From Kitasatospora terrestris (lineage in GTDB: Bacteria; Actinomycetota; Actinomycetes; Streptomycetales; Streptomycetaceae), in the NCBI RefSeq assembly GCF_039542905.1, contig NZ_BAABIS010000001.1:4588001-4652000 (forward strand): a stretch of DNA of 64,000 bases, in the 5' to 3' direction. Shown piece by piece: positions 22,560-31,321 of this stretch. Below the pieces are notes generated by a model that was not told where the DNA came from, did no database searches, and saw only the letters and a list, made by a program, of their open reading frames with translations. Position 1 is the first letter of the stretch. Every line of letters starts with the position of its first letter. Both the position numbers and the translations under genes were made by a program.

Positions 22560-23039
22560 GTGGGATACCGCGTGCGCCAGGTGTCGGGACCGTCGAGCCG
22601 GTCGACCGCGCCGAGCCTGTCGACCGTGCTGGCGGCGGGTGCGGTGCTGTGGGTGCCGGGGCCGTTGAAGAAGAACGGGGTGGACCGGAAGAAGCCCCGG
22701 ATCGCGGTGATCCACCGGCCGAAGTACGACGACTGGAGCCTGCCCAAGGGGAAGCTGGAGCCGGGGGAGGGCTGGCGGGTGGCGGCGCTGCGGGAGGTCC
22801 GGGAGGAGACCGGGATGAGCTGCGTGCTGGGGGAGGAGCTGCCGGCGCAGCACTACCGGGTGCAGGGCCGGCCGAAGGAGGTCCGGTACTGGGCGGCGGT
22901 GCCGACCGGCGGCGCTTTCCGGCCGAACCGCGAGGTGGACCGGCTGGAGTGGCTGGCGCCGAAGAAGGCGAAGGCGCGGCTGACCCGGGCGCAGGACCGG
23001 CTGCTGGTGGACGCCCTGCTGGAGCTGCTGGGCCGCTGA
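22560..23039 (+). CDS. NUDIX hydrolase (MutT-like)
   Basis: 159 residues with a complete Nudix box GX5EX7REUXEEXGU, read as 'GKLEPGEGWRVAAL' followed by 'REVREETGM' (about residues 60-82). It should hydrolyse a nucleoside diphosphate linked to another group; the closest relatives by layout are the MutT1-type proteins. The C-terminal histidine-phosphatase domain found in mycobacterial MutT1 is absent. GTG 22560 is used, preceded by GGAAGGG and one base after the CHAD stop, suggesting translational coupling. A perfect palindrome terminator follows. Confidence 0.88.
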   Translation: MGYRVRQVSGPSSRSTAPSLSTVLAAGAVLWVPGPLKKNGVDRKKPRIAVIHRPKYDDWSLPKGKLEPGEGWRVAALREVREETGMSCVLGEELPAQHYRVQGRPKEVRYWAAVPTGGAFRPNREVDRLEWLAPKKAKARLTRAQDRLLVDALLELLGR

Positions 23040-23043
23040 TCGG

Positions 23044-23069
23044 GGCCTTGATCGGGCCCGATCAAGGCC
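23044..23069. terminator. Terminator hairpin after ppk-CHAD-nudix unit
   Basis: A perfect 26-base palindrome with arms GGCCTTGATCGGG and CCCGATCAAGGCC, starting 4 bases after the NUDIX stop. It has no T-run, which is common in Streptomyces. Confidence 0.7.
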
Positions 23070-23141
23070 GGGTGATCTGGTCGCGGCCTTGCTGTGACGC
23101 AACCGTTACTACCGACCGCAGTTTCCTGACATCCGTCCGAG

Positions 23142-23163
23142 GTTCACTGTCCGTTCATTTGCG
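23142..23163 (+). promoter_or_regulatory. PHO box (PhoP operator) of pstS
   Basis: Two adjacent 11-base direct repeats, GTTCACTGTCC (23142-23152) and GTTCATTTGCG (23153-23163), match the Streptomyces PHO box (GTTCACC-type units). The site is 83 bases before the pstS start, as in known PhoP-activated pst operons, and predicts induction under phosphate limitation. Confidence 0.8.
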
Positions 23164-23246
23164 ACCGGCTGATGCGTCACCTGTGCTCCCTAACTTCGGG
23201 GTTACCGGAGGGCCGAAACGGGCCCCGCTCTGAAAGGGACACCCCT

Positions 23247-24368
23247 GTGAAGCTCCAGCCCAAGGCCCTCGCCATCGGTGCCGCGGCGCTCGTCTCCGCT
23301 CTGTCTCTCGCCGCTTGCGGCACCGACGAGAACAACACCTCCGGCTCCACCGGCGGTGCCTCGGCCTCCGCCACCAAGGCTGCGATCGCGTGTGCGAAGG
23401 GCGGCGCGCTGCTCGCCGCGGGCTCCACCGCGCAGGGCAACGCGATCGACGTCTGGAAGGCCGCGTACGCCGCTGCCTGCTCCGGCTCGACCATCACCTA
23501 CGGCGGCGGCGGCTCCGGCGCCGGTGTCCAGCAGTTCAACCAGGGCAAGGTGGCCTTCGCCGGCTCCGACTCGGCCCTGAAGCCGGCCGAGGTCGACGCC
23601 TCGAAGCAGGTCTGCACCGGCGGCCAGGGCATCAACCTGCCGATGGTCGGCGGCCTGATCTCGATCGTCTTCAACATCGAGGGCGTCGACAAGCTCACCC
23701 TGGACGCGCCGACCCTGGCGAAGATCTTCGACTCGCAGATCACCAAGTGGAACGACCCGGCCATCGCCGCCCTGAACCCGGGCGTCAACCTGCCGGCCGC
23801 CGACATCCAGGCCGTGCACCGCTCGGACGACTCGGGCACCACCGACAACCTGACCAAGTACCTGGCGAAGGCCTCGGGCGGTGCCTGGACCTACCCGGCC
23901 TCGAAGACCTGGGCGGGCAAGGGCGGCCAGTCCGCGAACGGCTCCGCCGGTGTCGCGGCCCAGGTCAAGGGCGTCAAGAACTCGATCTCCTACGTCGAGC
24001 TCTCCTTCGCGCAGACCAACAAGCTGAACAGCGCCGCCATCAACACGGGCGCCGCCAAGCCGGTCGAGGCGACCGCCGCCAACGCCGCCACCACCCTGGC
24101 CAAGGCCAAGCCGGCCGGCACCGGTGCCGACCTGGCGCTGACCATCGACTACGCGACCAAGGAGGAGGGCGCCTACCCGCTCACCCTGGTCACCTACGAG
24201 ATCGTCTGCGACAAGGGCAACAAGGCCGACAGCCTGGAGCTGCTGAAGTCCTTCCTGACCTACACCGCCAGCGACGCCGGCCAGCAGGCCATCGGCGCCA
24301 CCGGCTACGTGCCGCTGCCGAAGGACCTGGCCGCCAAGGTCCAGGCCGCGGTCACCGCGCTCGCCTGA
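23247..24368 (+). CDS. pstS: Phosphate ABC transporter substrate-binding lipoprotein PstS
   Basis: 373 residues. The signal peptide ends in a lipobox (L-A-A-C, about residues 21-24), so it is a lipid-anchored extracellular phosphate receptor. Phosphate-contacting segments are recognisable: 'LLAAGSTAQGNAIDVW', 'FAGSDSALK' and 'RSDDSGTTDNLTKYL'. GTG 23247 has GAAAGGGA just upstream. It is the first gene of pstSCAB under a PHO box. The gap of 169 bases to pstC may reduce downstream expression relative to pstS. Confidence 0.96.
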   Translation: MKLQPKALAIGAAALVSALSLAACGTDENNTSGSTGGASASATKAAIACAKGGALLAAGSTAQGNAIDVWKAAYAAACSGSTITYGGGGSGAGVQQFNQGKVAFAGSDSALKPAEVDASKQVCTGGQGINLPMVGGLISIVFNIEGVDKLTLDAPTLAKIFDSQITKWNDPAIAALNPGVNLPAADIQAVHRSDDSGTTDNLTKYLAKASGGAWTYPASKTWAGKGGQSANGSAGVAAQVKGVKNSISYVELSFAQTNKLNSAAINTGAAKPVEATAANAATTLAKAKPAGTGADLALTIDYATKEEGAYPLTLVTYEIVCDKGNKADSLELLKSFLTYTASDAGQQAIGATGYVPLPKDLAAKVQAAVTALA

Positions 24369-24537
24369 TCCCGAGCCGCCGAACCACCGGCCGGGCGGCC
24401 TCCGACGGAGGGGGGCGGGGCCGCCCGGCCGGGCAGGACAGCACCACAGCACCACCGGGAACCAAGACCGTCCGGGGCACCGCCGCCAGGTGCCGCCCTC
24501 CTCGCGGGGCAGCGCCGTCAGACCGGAGTTATCGATC

Positions 24538-25521
24538 ATGACTTCTTCACCCCCTGCCACCACGCAGGGCAGGGCCCGCCGACGCCGGGGCGACAGCCGC
24601 CTCGGTGACGCCGTGTTCTTCAACCTCTCCCGTGGATCGGGCATCCTGCTGCTGGTCGTGATGGCCGCGATCGCGGGCTTCCTCGCGTACCGGTCCTCGA
24701 TCGCGCTGTCCGGGAACACGGGCAACTTCCTCACCACCTTCGAGTGGACCCCGGACGCCGCGGAGCCCAAGTTCGGCATCGCCGTCCTGGTCTTCGGCAC
24801 CCTGGTCTCCGCGCTCATCGCGATGGTGATCGCCGTGCCGATCGCGGTCGGCATCGCGCTGTTCATCTCGCACTACGCGCCGCGCCGGATCGCCCAGCCG
24901 TTCGCCTACCTGGTGGACCTGCTGGCCGCGGTCCCCTCGATCGTCTACGGCCTGTGGGGCGTGCTCTTCCTCGTCCCGCACATGGACGGCCTGAGCAGCT
25001 GGATGGACCAGTACCTGAGCTGGACGTACATCTTCGACCAGACCAAGTCCGGCGTCCCGCCGCGCACCCTGTTCACCGTCGGCATCCTGCTGGCGATCAT
25101 GATCCTGCCGATCATCACCGCGGTCTCCCGCGAGGTGTTCCGCCAGGTCCCGCGGATGCACGAGGAGGCGGCCCTGGCCCTCGGCGCCACCCGCTGGGAG
25201 ATGATCCGCACCGCGGTGCTGCCCTTCGGCCGCCCCGGCATCATCTCGGCCTCGATGCTCGGCCTCGGCCGCGCGCTCGGCGAGACCATCGCGGTCGCCA
25301 CCGTGCTGTCCACCAACAGCATCCTGTCGCTGCACCTGCTCGACCCGGGCGGCGGCACCTTCGCGCAGAACATCGCGCTGAAGTTCAACGAGGCCCAGCC
25401 CTTCGGGCGGGACGCCCTGATGGCCTCCGGTCTCGTCCTGTTCGTCATCACCCTGCTGGTGAACGGCGCGGCGCGACTGATCATCGCCCGCCGCAAGGAG
25501 TACTCGGGGGCCAACTCATGA
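24538..25521 (+). CDS. pstC: Phosphate ABC transporter permease PstC
   Basis: A 327-residue inner-membrane permease with about six transmembrane helices, beginning near residue 38 ('GILLLVVMAAIAGFLAY'). The ABC-contact EAA loop is 'EEAALALGATRWEMIRTAVLPFGRPGI' in part. It pairs with PstA. ATG 24538 has GGAG 11 bases upstream. Its stop overlaps the pstA start (ATGA at 25518-25521), indicating coupled translation. Confidence 0.95.
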   Translation: MTSSPPATTQGRARRRRGDSRLGDAVFFNLSRGSGILLLVVMAAIAGFLAYRSSIALSGNTGNFLTTFEWTPDAAEPKFGIAVLVFGTLVSALIAMVIAVPIAVGIALFISHYAPRRIAQPFAYLVDLLAAVPSIVYGLWGVLFLVPHMDGLSSWMDQYLSWTYIFDQTKSGVPPRTLFTVGILLAIMILPIITAVSREVFRQVPRMHEEAALALGATRWEMIRTAVLPFGRPGIISASMLGLGRALGETIAVATVLSTNSILSLHLLDPGGGTFAQNIALKFNEAQPFGRDALMASGLVLFVITLLVNGAARLIIARRKEYSGANS

Positions 25522-26591
25522 GCACGCTGACCACCGCTCCCTCCGACTCCCGGCTGCACCGGCGGCTGACCAACGCCCAGCTGCCCAGCTGGGCCCCGGC
25601 CGCCGTGGCCGCCGTCTCCGTCGCCCTCGGCTGCGGCATCGGCGCCGCCGCCGGCCTGGAGAGCCACCTGCAGTGGGGCCTGATCTCGGCGCTGCTGTAC
25701 GTCCTGATCGGCTACGCCGTGGCCGCCAGGGTCGAGGGCCGCCGACAGGCCAAGGACCGCCTGGCCACCTCGATGGTCTGGGTCGCCTTCGTCCTGGCCG
25801 TGGTGCCGCTCGCCGCGCTGACCTTCTACACGGTCCAGCAGGGCATCGGCGCGATCGACGGCGAGTTCCTGACGCACTCCATGAAGGGCGTCGTCGCCTC
25901 GATGACCCCGGACGGCGGCATCTACCACGCCATCATCGGCACCCTGGAGCAGGTCCTGCTGGCCACCCTGATGGCCGCCCCGGTCGGTCTGCTGACCGCC
26001 GTCTACCTGGTCGAGTACGGCCGCGGCCGGCTCGCCCGCTGGGTCACCTTCTTCGTCGACGTCATGACGGGTGTCCCGTCCGTCGTCGCCGGTCTGTTCA
26101 TCCTCTCGCTCTGGAACATCGCCCTCGGCTTCCAGTACTCGGGCTTCTCCGGCAGCCTCGCGCTGGCGATCCTGATGATGCCGGTCGTGGTCCGCTCGAC
26201 CGAGGAGATGCTCAAGCTCGTCCCGAACGAGCTCCGCGAGGCCTCGTACGCGCTCGGCGTGCCGAAGTGGAAGACCATCCTGCGGATCGTCCTGCCGACG
26301 GCCATCGGCGGCATCACCACCGGCGTGATGCTGGCGGTCGCCCGCATCACCGGCGAGACCGCCCCCGTGATGATGCTGGTGTTCGGTGCCGACTTCATCA
26401 ACAGCGACCCGTTCAACGGGCCGCAGCAGTCGCTGCCGCTCTACATCTGGCAGCAGTACTCGATGGTCAACAACGACTTCGGCTACGCCCGCGCCTGGGG
26501 CGCCGCGCTGGTGCTGATCGCCTTCGTGATGGGTCTCAACCTCATCGCGCGCGGCATCGCCCGCTGGCGCTCGCCCAGGACCGGCCACTGA
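25518..26591 (+). CDS. pstA: Phosphate ABC transporter permease PstA
   Basis: A 357-residue permease with about eight predicted transmembrane segments and the EAA loop 'REASYALGVPKWKTILRIVLP'. It forms the PstCA channel with its upstream partner. Its ATG overlaps the pstC stop by 4 bases, so the start is firm. The N-terminal 60 residues add a two-helix extension seen in actinobacterial PstA. Confidence 0.95.
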   Translation: MSTLTTAPSDSRLHRRLTNAQLPSWAPAAVAAVSVALGCGIGAAAGLESHLQWGLISALLYVLIGYAVAARVEGRRQAKDRLATSMVWVAFVLAVVPLAALTFYTVQQGIGAIDGEFLTHSMKGVVASMTPDGGIYHAIIGTLEQVLLATLMAAPVGLLTAVYLVEYGRGRLARWVTFFVDVMTGVPSVVAGLFILSLWNIALGFQYSGFSGSLALAILMMPVVVRSTEEMLKLVPNELREASYALGVPKWKTILRIVLPTAIGGITTGVMLAVARITGETAPVMMLVFGADFINSDPFNGPQQSLPLYIWQQYSMVNNDFGYARAWGAALVLIAFVMGLNLIARGIARWRSPRTGH

Positions 26592-26629
26592 CGACTGACG
26601 TACGAGACGAAGCAGAGAGAAGAAAGATC

Positions 26630-27406
26630 ATGGCCAAGCGCATCGACGTCAGCGGACTGTCGGCCTTCTACGGCTCCACCAAGGCCATCGAGGACATCTC
26701 GATGACCGTCGAGCCCCGCTCGGTGACCGCCTTCATCGGCCCCTCGGGCTGCGGCAAGTCCACCTTCCTGCGCACCCTCAACCGGATGCACGAGGTGATC
26801 CCCGGCGCCCGGGTCGAGGGCAAGGTGATGCTGGACGACGAGAACCTGTACGGCAACAACGTCGACCCGGTCGCCGTCCGCCGCTCGGTCGGCATGGTGT
26901 TCCAGCGCCCCAACCCCTTCCCGACCATGTCGATCTACGACAACGTGGTCGCCGGGCTGAAGCTCGCCGGCGTGAAGAAGAAGTCCGTGCTGGACGGCGT
27001 GGTGGAGAAGTCCCTCAAGGGCGCCAACCTCTGGAACGAGGTCAAGGACCGGCTGAACAAGCCCGGCGCCGGCCTCTCCGGCGGTCAGCAGCAGCGCCTG
27101 TGCATCGCCCGCGCCATCGCGGTCGAGCCGGAGGTCCTGCTGATGGACGAGCCCTGCTCCGCCCTCGACCCGATCTCCACCCTCGCCATCGAGGACCTGA
27201 TCGGCGAGCTGAAGTCCCAGTACACGATCGTCATCGTGACCCACAACATGCAGCAGGCGGCCCGCGTCTCCGACCGCACCGCCTTCTTCAACCTGGCCGG
27301 CGTCGGCCAGCCGGGCAAGCTGATCGAGCTGGACGACACCCAGCGGATCTTCTCCAACCCGTCCGTGCAGGCCACCGAGGACTACATCTCCGGCCGCTTC
27401 GGCTGA
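26630..27406 (+). CDS. pstB: Phosphate ABC transporter ATPase PstB
   Basis: 258 residues, the full usual length. Walker A is 'GPSGCGKST' (about 36-44), the signature is 'LSGGQQQRLCIARAIA', Walker B is 'VLLMDEPCSALDP' and the switch His lies in 'VTHNMQQ'. It powers phosphate import through PstCA. ATG 26630 follows the purine-rich AGAGAAGAAAG, 38 bases after pstA. A strong terminator closes the operon. Confidence 0.97.
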   Translation: MAKRIDVSGLSAFYGSTKAIEDISMTVEPRSVTAFIGPSGCGKSTFLRTLNRMHEVIPGARVEGKVMLDDENLYGNNVDPVAVRRSVGMVFQRPNPFPTMSIYDNVVAGLKLAGVKKKSVLDGVVEKSLKGANLWNEVKDRLNKPGAGLSGGQQQRLCIARAIAVEPEVLLMDEPCSALDPISTLAIEDLIGELKSQYTIVIVTHNMQQAARVSDRTAFFNLAGVGQPGKLIELDDTQRIFSNPSVQATEDYISGRFG

Positions 27407-27455
27407 TCCCCCGAGCCGCTTCGCGGTGCTGCATGGCGGTGCCGCCGCGAAGCCC

Positions 27456-27492
27456 GAAGGCCCGCCCCCCGTGCTGTGGGGGGCGGGCCTTC
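27456..27492. terminator. Bidirectional terminator between pstB and pit
   Basis: GAAGGCCCGCCCCCC (27456-27470) pairs with GGGGGGCGGGCCTTC (27478-27492) around a 7-base loop, between convergent genes. Confidence 0.85.
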
Positions 27493-27521
27493 ACCTTGGT
27501 GCGGGCGGAGCCCGGCCGGCC

Positions 27522-28520
27522 TCAGAAGTCGAAGACCAGCGCGAGGATCCCGTACATCGCCGCGGCCACCAGGGCCGCGGCCGGCATGGTGATGAACCAG
27601 CCGAGCACGATGTTCTTCGCCACGCCCCAGCGGACCGCGCGGATCCGCTTGGTGGCGCCCACACCCATGATCGCCGAGGTGATCACGTGGGTGGTGGAGA
27701 TGGGCGCCGCGTAGACGAACGAGGTGATGTACATGACCGTCGAGGCGGTGGCCTCGGAGGCGAAGCCCTGCGGCGGGTCCAGCTCGATGATCTTGCGTCC
27801 GAGGGTCCGCATGATCCGCCAGCCACCCGCGTAGGTGCCCAGCGAGAGCATGGTCGCGCAGGAGATCTTGACCCAGATCGGGATGTCGTTGCCGTGCTGG
27901 TGGCCGGAGATCACCAGGGCCATCACCACGATGCCCATGGTCTTCTGGGCGTCCTGCAGGCCGTGCGCCAGCGCCATCGCCGCCGCCGAGGCGGTCTGCG
28001 CCACCCGGAAGTTGCGCTTGGCCCGGTGCGGGTTGGCCCGCCGGAAGAGCCACAGGATGCCCAGCATCACCAGGAAGCCGCCCATCAGGCCGACCACCGG
28101 GGAGATCACCATCGGAATGATGATCTTGTCGACCACGCCGCTCCAGATCACCGCCGTACCGCCGGCCAGCGCCGCGCCGACCAGGCCGCCGAACAGCGCG
28201 TGCGAGGAGGAGGACGGCAGGCCGAAGTACCAGGTGGTCAGGTTCCAGGCGATCGCGCCGACCAGCGCGGCGAAGAGGATCGCCATGCCCTGCGAGCCTG
28301 TGGGGGTCTCGATGATGCCCTTGGAGACGGTCTTCGCCACCCCGCTGCCCAGGAAGGCACCGGCCAGGTTCATCACCGCTGCCATCGCCAGGGCCGCCCG
28401 CGGGGTGAGCGCCCGGGTGGAGACCGAGGTGGCGATCGCGTTCGCCGAGTCGTGGAAGCCGTTGGTGTAGGTGAAGAAGAAGGCCACGCCGATGACGGCG
28501 ATCAGTGCTGCCATGTCCAC
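27522..28520 (-). CDS. pit: Low-affinity inorganic phosphate transporter (Pit)
   Basis: 332 residues with about ten transmembrane helices and the PiT-family repeats: 'FTYTNGFHDSANAIATSV' near the N-terminus and 'ISTTHVITSAIMGVGATKR' near the C-terminus. It imports metal-phosphate with protons. GTG 28520 is favoured because AAGGAG lies 11 bases upstream; ATG 28514 is the alternative. It starts 5 bases after the DUF47 gene stop, so the two form an operon, convergent with pstSCAB. Confidence 0.94.
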   Translation of the reverse strand: MDMAALIAVIGVAFFFTYTNGFHDSANAIATSVSTRALTPRAALAMAAVMNLAGAFLGSGVAKTVSKGIIETPTGSQGMAILFAALVGAIAWNLTTWYFGLPSSSSHALFGGLVGAALAGGTAVIWSGVVDKIIIPMVISPVVGLMGGFLVMLGILWLFRRANPHRAKRNFRVAQTASAAAMALAHGLQDAQKTMGIVVMALVISGHQHGNDIPIWVKISCATMLSLGTYAGGWRIMRTLGRKIIELDPPQGFASEATASTVMYITSFVYAAPISTTHVITSAIMGVGATKRIRAVRWGVAKNIVLGWFITMPAAALVAAAMYGILALVFDF

Positions 28521-28525
28521 GGCGG

Positions 28526-29146
28526 TCAGGACTCCTTGACGGCGATGGTCTCCACCGTGTTGGCGACGTGCTCGAACGCGTCAGCCGCCTCTTCCAGGAC
28601 GTCGACCACCTGCTTGAGCTTGAGCACCTCGATCGCGTCGTACTGCCCGGAGAACAGGTGGGCCAGCAGCTTGCGGTGGATCTGGTCGGCCTGGTTCTCC
28701 AGCCGGTTGATCTCGATCCAGTACTCGGTCAGACCGCTCATCCCGCGCAGCCGCGGCATCGCGTCCGCGGTCAGCTCGGCCGCCCGCGCCAGCACCTCGA
28801 TCTGCTGCTCGACGCCCTTCGGCAGGGTCTCGATGTCGTAGAGGACGACCAGGTCGACGGCCTCCTCCATGAAGTCCATGATGTCGTCCAGCGACGAGGC
28901 GAGGGAGTAGATGTCCTCGCGGTCGAAGGGCGTGATGAAGGAGGAGTTCAGCTGGTGGAAGATCGCATGGGTGGTGTCGTCACCGGCGTGCTCGGCGGCG
29001 CGCATGCGCTCGACGATCTCCGCGCGGGCCGACACGTCTGATCCCAGCAGTTCCAACAGAAGCTTCGATCCGACGACCAGGTTCTCCGCCGCAGCGGCGA
29101 ACATGTCGTAGAAGCTCGTCTCCTTCGGGGTCAGGCTAAAACGCAC
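28526..29146 (-). CDS. DUF47 (PhoU-like) partner of Pit
   Basis: A 206-residue all-helical protein of the DUF47/YkaA family, distantly related to PhoU. Acidic helices such as 'AEHAGDDTTHAIFHQLN' and 'EEAADAFEHVANTVETI' carry the metal-binding style of the family. Genes of this type sit next to pit and are believed to regulate it. GTG 29146 is chosen (GGAG just upstream, protein alignment starts there); the longer open frame upstream is not conserved-looking. Confidence 0.88.
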   Translation of the reverse strand: MRFSLTPKETSFYDMFAAAAENLVVGSKLLLELLGSDVSARAEIVERMRAAEHAGDDTTHAIFHQLNSSFITPFDREDIYSLASSLDDIMDFMEEAVDLVVLYDIETLPKGVEQQIEVLARAAELTADAMPRLRGMSGLTEYWIEINRLENQADQIHRKLLAHLFSGQYDAIEVLKLKQVVDVLEEAADAFEHVANTVETIAVKES

Positions 29147-29382
29147 GGAGATCTCCGATGTGCGGGGTACGGACACAGGCGATGCTAGGCGCAAGCCGTT
29201 CGAACTGCCCAAACGGGGGCTGACGCGCGAGGCACCAGTCTGGCCCAAGGTCACCCGGTTTGCTCCCGCTGTGCACGGGGATCCCTCAGCAGACGCCCGG
29301 ACGGAGGAACAGCGCGGGCGCCGCGGGTGTTGGAAAATGACGCCCGACAAGGGCGAGCAGGGCGAGACACGAGGCGGCGCGG

Positions 29383-29712
29383 ATGACCACCACCGACACC
29401 CAGGACGCGGAGCAGCACGGCCACCACGGACCGCACGGGTACAGCGAGCAGAAGGACGCGCACCTCAAGCGGCTGCGCCGGATCGAGGGCCAGATCCGCG
29501 GTCTGCAGCGGATGGTCGACGAGGACGTCTACTGCATCGACATCCTGACCCAGGTCTCGGCCTCGACCAAGGCGATCCAGGCCTTCGCGCTCTCCCTGCT
29601 GGAGGAGCACCTGCGGCACTGCGTCGCGGCCGCGGCCGAGGAGGGCGGCGCCGAGCTGGACGGCAAGGTGGCGGAGGCCACCGCCGCCATCGCCCGGCTG
29701 CTGCGCTCCTGA
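29383..29712 (+). CDS. CsoR-family metal-sensing repressor
   Basis: A 109-residue DUF156 protein. Helices carry 'LKRLRRIEGQIRGLQRMVDEDVYCIDIL' in part, and the copper ligands of CsoR (Cys, His, Cys) are all present as C51, H76 and C80, pointing to Cu(I) sensing rather than the FrmR/RcnR types. An N-terminal His-rich tail (residues 12-18) is extra. No copper pump or chaperone lies nearby, so the targets are elsewhere. The start is ATG 29383 with GAGG upstream. Confidence 0.88.
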   Translation: MTTTDTQDAEQHGHHGPHGYSEQKDAHLKRLRRIEGQIRGLQRMVDEDVYCIDILTQVSASTKAIQAFALSLLEEHLRHCVAAAAEEGGAELDGKVAEATAAIARLLRS

Positions 29713-29719
29713 CCGGCGG

Positions 29720-29893
29720 TCAGCCGCCGTCCCCGGTGCGGCGGTCCAGCAGCACCTCGTCGATCTCCTCGTCGGCCAGCCGCTCGCCGCTGCTGGCCGA
29801 GGCGGCGATCATCAGCTCGCCGGCCAGCTCGATCTCGTCGAGCGCGGTCTTGTCGTGGCCGCCTGCACCTGCACGGCCGTCCGCGGACGCCAC
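29720..29893 (-). CDS. Small conserved-looking acidic protein
   Basis: About 57 residues, with a core resembling small streptomycete hypothetical proteins I recall ('TALDEIELAGELMIAASAS' then 'EEIDEVLLDRR'). GTG 29893 is chosen because AAGGGG sits 8 bases before it; GTG 29902 and 29899 are in frame but too near that site. It has no membrane segment or known motif. It converges on the CsoR-type gene with 7 bases between. Function unknown. Confidence 0.55.
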   Translation of the reverse strand: MASADGRAGAGGHDKTALDEIELAGELMIAASASSGERLADEEIDEVLLDRRTGDGG

Positions 29894-30044
29894 CTGCACC
29901 ACCCCTTCAGCGCCACCTGCCGGTCAGGACGGCAGCCCCGTCCGTCCAGCGTAGGCAGCGAAGGCCCCGGCCACATGGCACGGACGGGCCATCTCTGCCG
30001 CACCGAACGGGTGGGGCCGCCGCTGCCGCGGGCCCACTCCGGGC

Positions 30045-30881
30045 TCACTTCGCGGGCGCCGAGGCCTTCATCGAGTAGATCTCCGAGGCGGCCGGCTCGG
30101 CGGCCTCCACCGGCTTGCCGAAGTCGCTGAGCGAGGTCGTCGAGACCACCTTCACCTGGTCCTTGGGCGCCTTGGAACCGGCCACCCCGGCGAAGGCGAA
30201 GGTCTCCACCACCTTGTGCAGCCGGCCCTGCGCGTCCAGCCAGGCCTCGTACGGGACCTCCTTGACGGTGAAGGTCTGGGCGGCCATCCGCAGCCCGTCC
30301 GCACCGCGGCCGCCGGTCACCTCGGCGGCCTTGGCCAGGTCCAGGGTGCCCTTGTAGTGCTTGAGCTCGACCCCGCCCACCGTCTCGGAGCCGACCAGCT
30401 CGGCGGTCTGCGCGCCGCGCAGCGCACCCGCCGCGGAGGCCGGGTCGGTGGCGCCGCTGGAGACCAGGTTGCCGTCCGGCAACTGGCGGACGTCCAGCTT
30501 GACCCACTTGCCCTCGGGGATCTTGGCCCCGCTGTTCTGCAGGTAGACCGTGCCCGGCAGGACCACCTCGGTGATCCTGCCGGTGGTGGCGGCGCCGGGC
30601 GGGACGTCGATCTCCAGCCGACCCAGCCGCTTCACGTAGTCGTAGCCGCCGGTGCCGTTGAACACGGCCTTCTTCTCGGCGGACTCGGTGGTCAGCTCGG
30701 TCCTCGCGTGCACCGAACCGGTCCGACCGGTGATGTCGGCGGCGTTGCGGATCGCCGTCACCGGATCGGCGGCCAGCTGGTCCGCGGACGCGTCCTGGGC
30801 GTGGCCGCCACCTCCGCCCGAGCAGGCGGACAGCGCGGCGGCGAGCACGGCGACGGCGGCGGACAGATGCAGCTTCTTCAC
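30045..30881 (-). CDS. Secreted lipoprotein, LppX/LprG-like fold
   Basis: 278 residues with a lipoprotein signal (lipobox L-S-A-C at about 17-20) and a Gly/His-rich spacer. The rest is beta-rich, with 'TGSVHARTELTT', 'GKWVKLDVRQLPD' and 'YKGTLDLAKAAEV', similar in style to actinobacterial LppX/LprG-type or DUF1396-like proteins that hold lipids at the cell surface. Substrate unknown. GTG 30881 gives the standard 'MKKLHLSAAVAVLAAALSAC' start and follows GAGAAG. Confidence 0.8.
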   Translation of the reverse strand: MKKLHLSAAVAVLAAALSACSGGGGGHAQDASADQLAADPVTAIRNAADITGRTGSVHARTELTTESAEKKAVFNGTGGYDYVKRLGRLEIDVPPGAATTGRITEVVLPGTVYLQNSGAKIPEGKWVKLDVRQLPDGNLVSSGATDPASAAGALRGAQTAELVGSETVGGVELKHYKGTLDLAKAAEVTGGRGADGLRMAAQTFTVKEVPYEAWLDAQGRLHKVVETFAFAGVAGSKAPKDQVKVVSTTSLSDFGKPVEAAEPAASEIYSMKASAPAK

Positions 30882-31018
30882 TTCTCGACAAACCCCCTCG
30901 GGCCCCGGGTGCCCGGCAAGCCGCCGCCCCGGATGGGCAGAGCTCTTGTCCGTCAAACGAGTTGGGGCGCAGGAGGTTACGCACAGGTAGGGCGTTTCGT
31001 CCGGACGGGTGCCCGCGT

Positions 31019-31024
31019 TACGGT
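31019..31024 (+). promoter_or_regulatory. -10 candidate, leaderless small gene
   Basis: TACGGT exactly 7 bases before GTG 31032, consistent with a leaderless transcript; the -35 is not convincing. Confidence 0.4.
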
Positions 31025-31031
31025 GAAGCAC

Positions 31032-31232
31032 GTGAACAGCGAGCCGCCCGCCCGCGTCGGGACCGCTCCGTCGGCCGCCCACCGGGCCGTCGTCGAGGAA
31101 CGCGGCTCCTTCTGTTTCGCCACCTGTTCCTGCGGCTGGTTCGCACCCGGCCGCCGCTCCCGGGACCGCGCCCGCCGCGACGTCGGCGAGCACCTGGCCG
31201 AACACCCGGCCGGACCGCCGGAACCCGGCTGA
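31032..31232 (+). CDS. Small Cys-containing protein
   Basis: A 66-residue basic protein with the cluster 'FCFATCSCGWFAPGRRSRDRARRDVGEH' in part: three cysteines followed by a charged helix. Small proteins of this look are common in streptomycetes and annotated as hypothetical. The three Cys with the final His could bind a metal, but that is a guess. The GTG is supported by a -10-like TACGGT 7 bases upstream. Confidence 0.6.
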   Translation: MNSEPPARVGTAPSAAHRAVVEERGSFCFATCSCGWFAPGRRSRDRARRDVGEHLAEHPAGPPEPG

Positions 31233-31241
31233 CACCCGCTC

Positions 31242-31262
31242 AGGGGCCCTTCCGGGGCCCCT
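31242..31262. terminator. Short hairpin between convergent genes
   Basis: AGGGGCCC (31242-31249) pairs with GGGCCCCT (31255-31262) around a 5-base loop, between the small Cys protein and the convergent PAP2 gene. Confidence 0.55.
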
Positions 31263-31321
31263 CGGAGCTGTACGGGCCGGGCCCGGGGCTGCCGGTGGCG
31301 CGCCGGGCCCGGCCGGGCCGC

